This document shows, in pieces, positions 61,095 to 64,000 of a stretch of 64,000 bases of DNA (the stretch's first letter is position 1; each line of letters begins with the position of its first letter). Below the pieces are notes generated by a model. The model had not been told where the DNA came from and ran no database searches. It was given only the letters and a program-made list of their open reading frames with translations. The position numbers and the translations under genes were made by a program. The DNA is from Alloacidobacterium dinghuense (GTDB taxonomy: Bacteria; Acidobacteriota; Terriglobia; Terriglobales; Acidobacteriaceae): positions 5,084,001 to 5,148,000 of the forward strand of contig NZ_CP060394.1 of assembly GCF_014274465.1 (NCBI RefSeq), in the 5' to 3' direction.

Positions 61095-62726
61095 ATGCCG
61101 ACTGAAGTAATCATGCCCCAGATGGGCGAGTCGATTTTTGAAGGTACGATCACGAAATGGCTCAAGAAACCGGGTGATAACGTGCAGCGGGACGAGCCGC
61201 TATTTGAGATTTCGACCGACAAAGTCGACGCGGAGATTCCATCACCCGCCGCCGGCGTTCTTTCTGAGATCAAAATTCCTGAGGGAACGACCGTACAAAT
61301 CAATACGGTCGTTGGTGTGATCAACGAGTCTGGTTCAGCAACGGCGTCAGCGCCTACTCCACAGCCAACAACACCCAAGGCGGAGGCACCGGCCCAAACT
61401 CCTGTCGCTTCGACACCAGCCGCACCTGCCGTTGGGGGGGCGGCAACGGATGTCATTATGCCGCAGATGGGCGAGTCAATCTTCGAAGGCACAATTACAA
61501 AGTGGCTGAAACAGGTCGGAGATTCCGTGCAGCGGGACGAGTCGCTATTTGAAATTTCGACCGACAAAGTCGACGCGGAGATTCCATCGCCTGCCGCCGG
61601 CGTTCTTTCTGAGATCAAAGTTCCGGCTGGAACTACGGTGCAGATCAATACCGTTGTCGGGGTCATTGGCGGTGCGGCTGGAACAGCCGCCACACCGGCA
61701 GTTCCTGCGCCTGCACCTGCAAAGACTGAAGCGGCTCCAGCCTCGACAGTAGAACCTCAGGAAGCTGCGGCAAGTGTCAGTGAAAACATGCGTTCGTCAC
61801 CGCTCGTTCGCAAGATTGCCAAGGACAATAATCTTGATTTGAATCGGGTGGCGGGAAGTGGCGCTGGCGGCCGCATCACAAAAACGGATGTCCTCGGCTT
61901 TTTAGAGAAGCACGGAACTGGAACTACGGCGCCCGCCGCCGTGCCGGTCAGCGCTCCTGCGCCGCCGACAGTGGCTGCCAAGCCCGCTGCTTCTCCGGCA
62001 GCGCCAACTACTCCAGCCCTTCCCGGAGAGCTCGTGCCGCTGTCAAGAATGCGCGCGATTATTGCGCAGCGCATGATTGATTCCAAACGCACGAACGCAC
62101 ATGTGCATACGGTCTTCAAAATTGACTTCACCCGCATCGTCAAGATTCGCGAGAAGGAGAAGTCGAAATACGAACAGCGCAACGGCGTGAAGCTGACTTA
62201 CATGCCGTTCATCTCACGCGCCGTGATTGCAACACTCCGCAAGATGCCCATTGTGAACGCGTCAATGGAAGGCGAAGCCATCCGCTATCACCAGAACATC
62301 AATCTGGGTATCGCGGTTGCGCTGGATTGGGGTCTGATTGTACCGGTGATCAAGCAGGCAGAAGAGCGCAGCTTCGTAGGCGTCGCGCGTGCGATAGCCG
62401 ATCTCGCCGAACGCGCGCGCGGCAAGAAGTTAAAGCCGGATGAGGTTGGATCTGGCACCTTCACGATTACAAATCCAGGAATTTTCGGCGAGCAGTTCGG
62501 AACACCAATTATCAATCAGCCGGAGAGTGCCATTCTCGGCGTAGGTGGCCTTTTTAAAGAGCCCGCAGTTATTACCGATGACTCAGGAACCGACTCCATT
62601 GCGATTCGGCACATGATCCACCTCACGCTCGGCTTCGATCACCGCATCATCGATGGAGCCGATGCAGGTAGATTCATGGCAGAGGTAAAGAAGTATCTCG
62701 AAAACTGGAGCGAGGATATTGGTTAG
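61095..62726 (+). CDS. Dihydrolipoamide acyltransferase (E2) with two lipoyl domains, probably succinyltransferase
   Basis: A 543-residue E2. Lipoyl domain 1 (1-76) and 2 (about 119-195) each carry the lysine in FEISTDKVDAEIPSPAAG. Ala/Pro-rich linkers join them to a peripheral subunit-binding domain (RSSPLVRKIAKDNNLDLNRV, GSGAGGRITK) and the catalytic domain, whose end has LTLGFDHRIIDGADAGRFM (HxxxDG). The TDKVDAEIPSP form of lipoyl site and overall order resemble the SucB of 2-oxoglutarate dehydrogenase, but branched-chain or pyruvate E2s of Acidobacteria look alike. No E1 gene is in the window. ATG 61095. Confidence 0.93.
   Translation: MPTEVIMPQMGESIFEGTITKWLKKPGDNVQRDEPLFEISTDKVDAEIPSPAAGVLSEIKIPEGTTVQINTVVGVINESGSATASAPTPQPTTPKAEAPAQTPVASTPAAPAVGGAATDVIMPQMGESIFEGTITKWLKQVGDSVQRDESLFEISTDKVDAEIPSPAAGVLSEIKVPAGTTVQINTVVGVIGGAAGTAATPAVPAPAPAKTEAAPASTVEPQEAAASVSENMRSSPLVRKIAKDNNLDLNRVAGSGAGGRITKTDVLGFLEKHGTGTTAPAAVPVSAPAPPTVAAKPAASPAAPTTPALPGELVPLSRMRAIIAQRMIDSKRTNAHVHTVFKIDFTRIVKIREKEKSKYEQRNGVKLTYMPFISRAVIATLRKMPIVNASMEGEAIRYHQNINLGIAVALDWGLIVPVIKQAEERSFVGVARAIADLAERARGKKLKPDEVGSGTFTITNPGIFGEQFGTPIINQPESAILGVGGLFKEPAVITDDSGTDSIAIRHMIHLTLGFDHRIIDGADAGRFMAEVKKYLENWSEDIG
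61182..61624. repeat. Near-identical 98-bp direct repeats within the E2 gene
   Basis: The segments 61182-61279 and 61527-61624 code for the lysine-bearing half of each lipoyl domain. They are identical at 93 of 98 bases, including synonymous positions, while the remaining parts of the two domains differ more. This points to recent duplication or gene conversion. Confidence 0.85.
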
Positions 62727-62750
62727 TCCGAGGACAAGTAAGACGAAAGA

Positions 62751-62780
62751 AAGGCAGGCGCAAAGCCTGCCTTATTTCTT
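62751..62780. terminator. Bidirectional terminator between E2 and purK
   Basis: The hairpin AAGGCAGGCGCAAAGCCTGCCTT lies between the convergent genes. The tail TATTTCTT follows on the plus strand and TCTTTCGTC-like on the minus strand. It touches the purK stop. Confidence 0.8.
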
Positions 62781-63927
62781 ATAGTAATTCTTTTGCCTGT
62801 AGCACGCGTTCAATAGCCTCTTCTGGGCTTTCACCGACGGCGGAAAGGTGCCCCATCTTTCGGCCGGCTCTTGGCATGTGCTTCTCATACAAATGCAATC
62901 GCACGCCCGGCACGGACAGAGCCAGATCAAACCGCGGTTCATGTCCAAGCCAAAGTTCGCCCAACAAATTTGCTATTGCGGCAGGCTTTACGATTGACAC
63001 ATCGCCCAAGGGTAAATCGCAGACAGCACGTACAATTTGTTCGAACTGACTTGTCGTGCAGGCCCGCTCGCTGGCGTGATAACTGTTATGTGGTCGCGGC
63101 GCGAGTTCATTCACGAACAACTCGCCATTTCTCGTAAGAAACATCTCAACCGCAAGCAAGCCTTCGAGGCTCATTTCTACGGCGATACGACGCGCAATCT
63201 CTTGAGCTTTTTCTTCCAGTGAAATTGGCACTGAAGATGGTATGACACTCCACGCCAGAATCTGATGTTCGTGATGATTTGCAGCCGATGGATAGCTTTT
63301 CAGTTCGCCATTTGGAGAACGAGCCACCATCACTGAAATTTCTTTTTCAAGGTCTAGCGCCTTCTCAGCAATCGCGGGGCGATGCCCCAATAAGTTCCAG
63401 GCATCATGGGCAAGTGTCTCAGCTGACGAAGCAGTTTCGTCGAAGCCAATCTTCACCTGGCTGCGCCCGTCATATCCGCCACGCGCACTCTTTACAAAAC
63501 AGCGACCTCCAAGTGCAACGATGGCTGTCTGCAGGTCGGCTTCCGTGTGGATGTTCCGAAACTCGCCGACAGGAAAATCATGATCCACGAGCCAGTTTTT
63601 CTGAAGAATGCGGTCCTGAATGATCTCCATCATTGCCACGCCAGGTCGTACGGGAGCGTACTTGGCTGCTGCCTGCAGGCTTGTCACTGCGATCTGTTCA
63701 ATCTCGAGCGTAATGACATCGCAGCCGCGCGCGAGATCTGCTGCCGCGCGAGCGTCATCCCATGAACCTTCAAAACACGCATCAACAACGAATCTTGCCG
63801 GGCACGAAGGATCCGGGTCCATCACCTGGATACGATAACCAAGCGAGCGCGCTGCCATCGCAGTCATACGCCCAAGCTGGCCGCCACCGAGAATTCCAAT
63901 GGTTGCGCCGGGAAGTATCGCGCTCAC
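62779..63927 (-). CDS. purK: N5-carboxyaminoimidazole ribonucleotide synthase
   Basis: A 382-residue ATP-grasp enzyme of purine synthesis that carboxylates AIR with bicarbonate and ATP. It has IGILGGGQLGRMTAMAARSL, DRILQKNWLVDHDFPVGEFR, RCFVKSARGGYDGRSQVKIG (ATP-binding loop), VEMFLTRNGELFVNELAPRP and HNSYHASERACTTSQFEQ. GTG 63925-63927 overlaps the stop of purE (GTGA), so both are translated together, the typical purEK pair. Confidence 0.96.
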   Translation of the reverse strand: MSAILPGATIGILGGGQLGRMTAMAARSLGYRIQVMDPDPSCPARFVVDACFEGSWDDARAAADLARGCDVITLEIEQIAVTSLQAAAKYAPVRPGVAMMEIIQDRILQKNWLVDHDFPVGEFRNIHTEADLQTAIVALGGRCFVKSARGGYDGRSQVKIGFDETASSAETLAHDAWNLLGHRPAIAEKALDLEKEISVMVARSPNGELKSYPSAANHHEHQILAWSVIPSSVPISLEEKAQEIARRIAVEMSLEGLLAVEMFLTRNGELFVNELAPRPHNSYHASERACTTSQFEQIVRAVCDLPLGDVSIVKPAAIANLLGELWLGHEPRFDLALSVPGVRLHLYEKHMPRAGRKMGHLSAVGESPEEAIERVLQAKELL

Positions 63928-64000
63928 TGCGGCAACTCCTCAGCCAGCACTTCCTCTTTGCGGGCAGCTCGCCATACGCGGAGCCGTTCACGTAGATTGT
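63924..64000 (-). CDS. purE: PurE carboxymutase, last 25 codons only
   Basis: The minus strand to the window edge reads NLRERLRVWRAARKEEVLAE, ELPQ and stop at 63924-63926. A basic amphipathic C-terminal helix directly before purK fits the end of N5-CAIR mutase. Identification rests mainly on the purEK arrangement, as the catalytic part is outside the window. Confidence 0.7.
   Translation of the reverse strand, partial: NLRERLRVWRAARKEEVLAEELPQ

Overview
The window looks like a chromosomal segment from an Acidobacteriota bacterium, probably of the Terriglobia/Acidobacteriaceae type. The clues are two YXWGXW-type secreted proteins with long Pro/Arg/Glu tails, short interspersed intergenic repeats of the 'GTCATCCTGAGC' kind, many secreted peptidases, and a GC-rich background. 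This placement is inference; no rRNA or tRNA gene is visible. The block mnmE-jag-yidC-yidD-rnpA-rpmH on the minus strand facing dnaA and dnaN on the plus strand is the classical layout around a bacterial replication origin, so oriC is probably inside the window.

Layout. 1-10.3 kb: a DHA2 exporter (cut by the window edge) with a divergent TetR regulator, a GNAT acetyltransferase, a secreted M28 peptidase, the wreck of a LysR regulator, a secreted HEWIH protein, thrS, a DinB protein and a YXWGXW lipoprotein. 10.4-25.5 kb: a surface-polysaccharide/LPS locus of lower GC. It has ADP-heptose synthesis (hldE, gmhA, gmhB), glycosyltransferases of GT2, GT4 and GT9 type, an O-antigen ligase/polymerase-like protein, a flippase, a sugar-nucleotide epimerase, an acetyltransferase, a methyltransferase and an unknown secreted beta-rich protein.

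25.6-40.8 kb: a genomic island of about 15.1 kb inserted exactly at the 3' end of mnmE. The last 18 bases of mnmE (coding FCIGK-stop) recur 15 kb away with 16 of 18 identical, which is the att-site logic known for Salmonella Genomic Island 1. The P4-type integrase next to mnmE carries three frameshifts. The island's type I restriction-modification system is dead: hsdR has two frameshifts, hsdS one, and hsdM one plus an in-frame join to a second tyrosine recombinase that removes its catalytic half. Still open are a PIN toxin-like gene with a 310-codon partner embedded between hsdS and hsdM, an M91-like zinc peptidase, a GIY-YIG-like protein with a coupled 49-codon gene, and a translationally coupled three-gene envelope operon ending in a trypsin-like protease. 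That operon and the PIN pair are the best candidates for undescribed systems.

40.8-64 kb: tRNA modification (mnmE), membrane insertion (yidC, yidD, jag), RNase P protein, ribosomal protein L34, dnaA, a small stress-type membrane protein, a secreted esterase, a 577-bp non-coding tract with DnaA-box-like motifs, dnaN, a PAS-GGDEF diguanylate cyclase, a second YXWGXW protein, a cytidylate-kinase-like protein, mutS2, a zinc-ribbon membrane protein, hemB, a lipoate-linked group (lpdA, lipB, a two-lipoyl-domain E2), and purK with the 3' end of purE. The housekeeping genes here are intact, which argues that the island frameshifts are biological decay rather than poor sequence.
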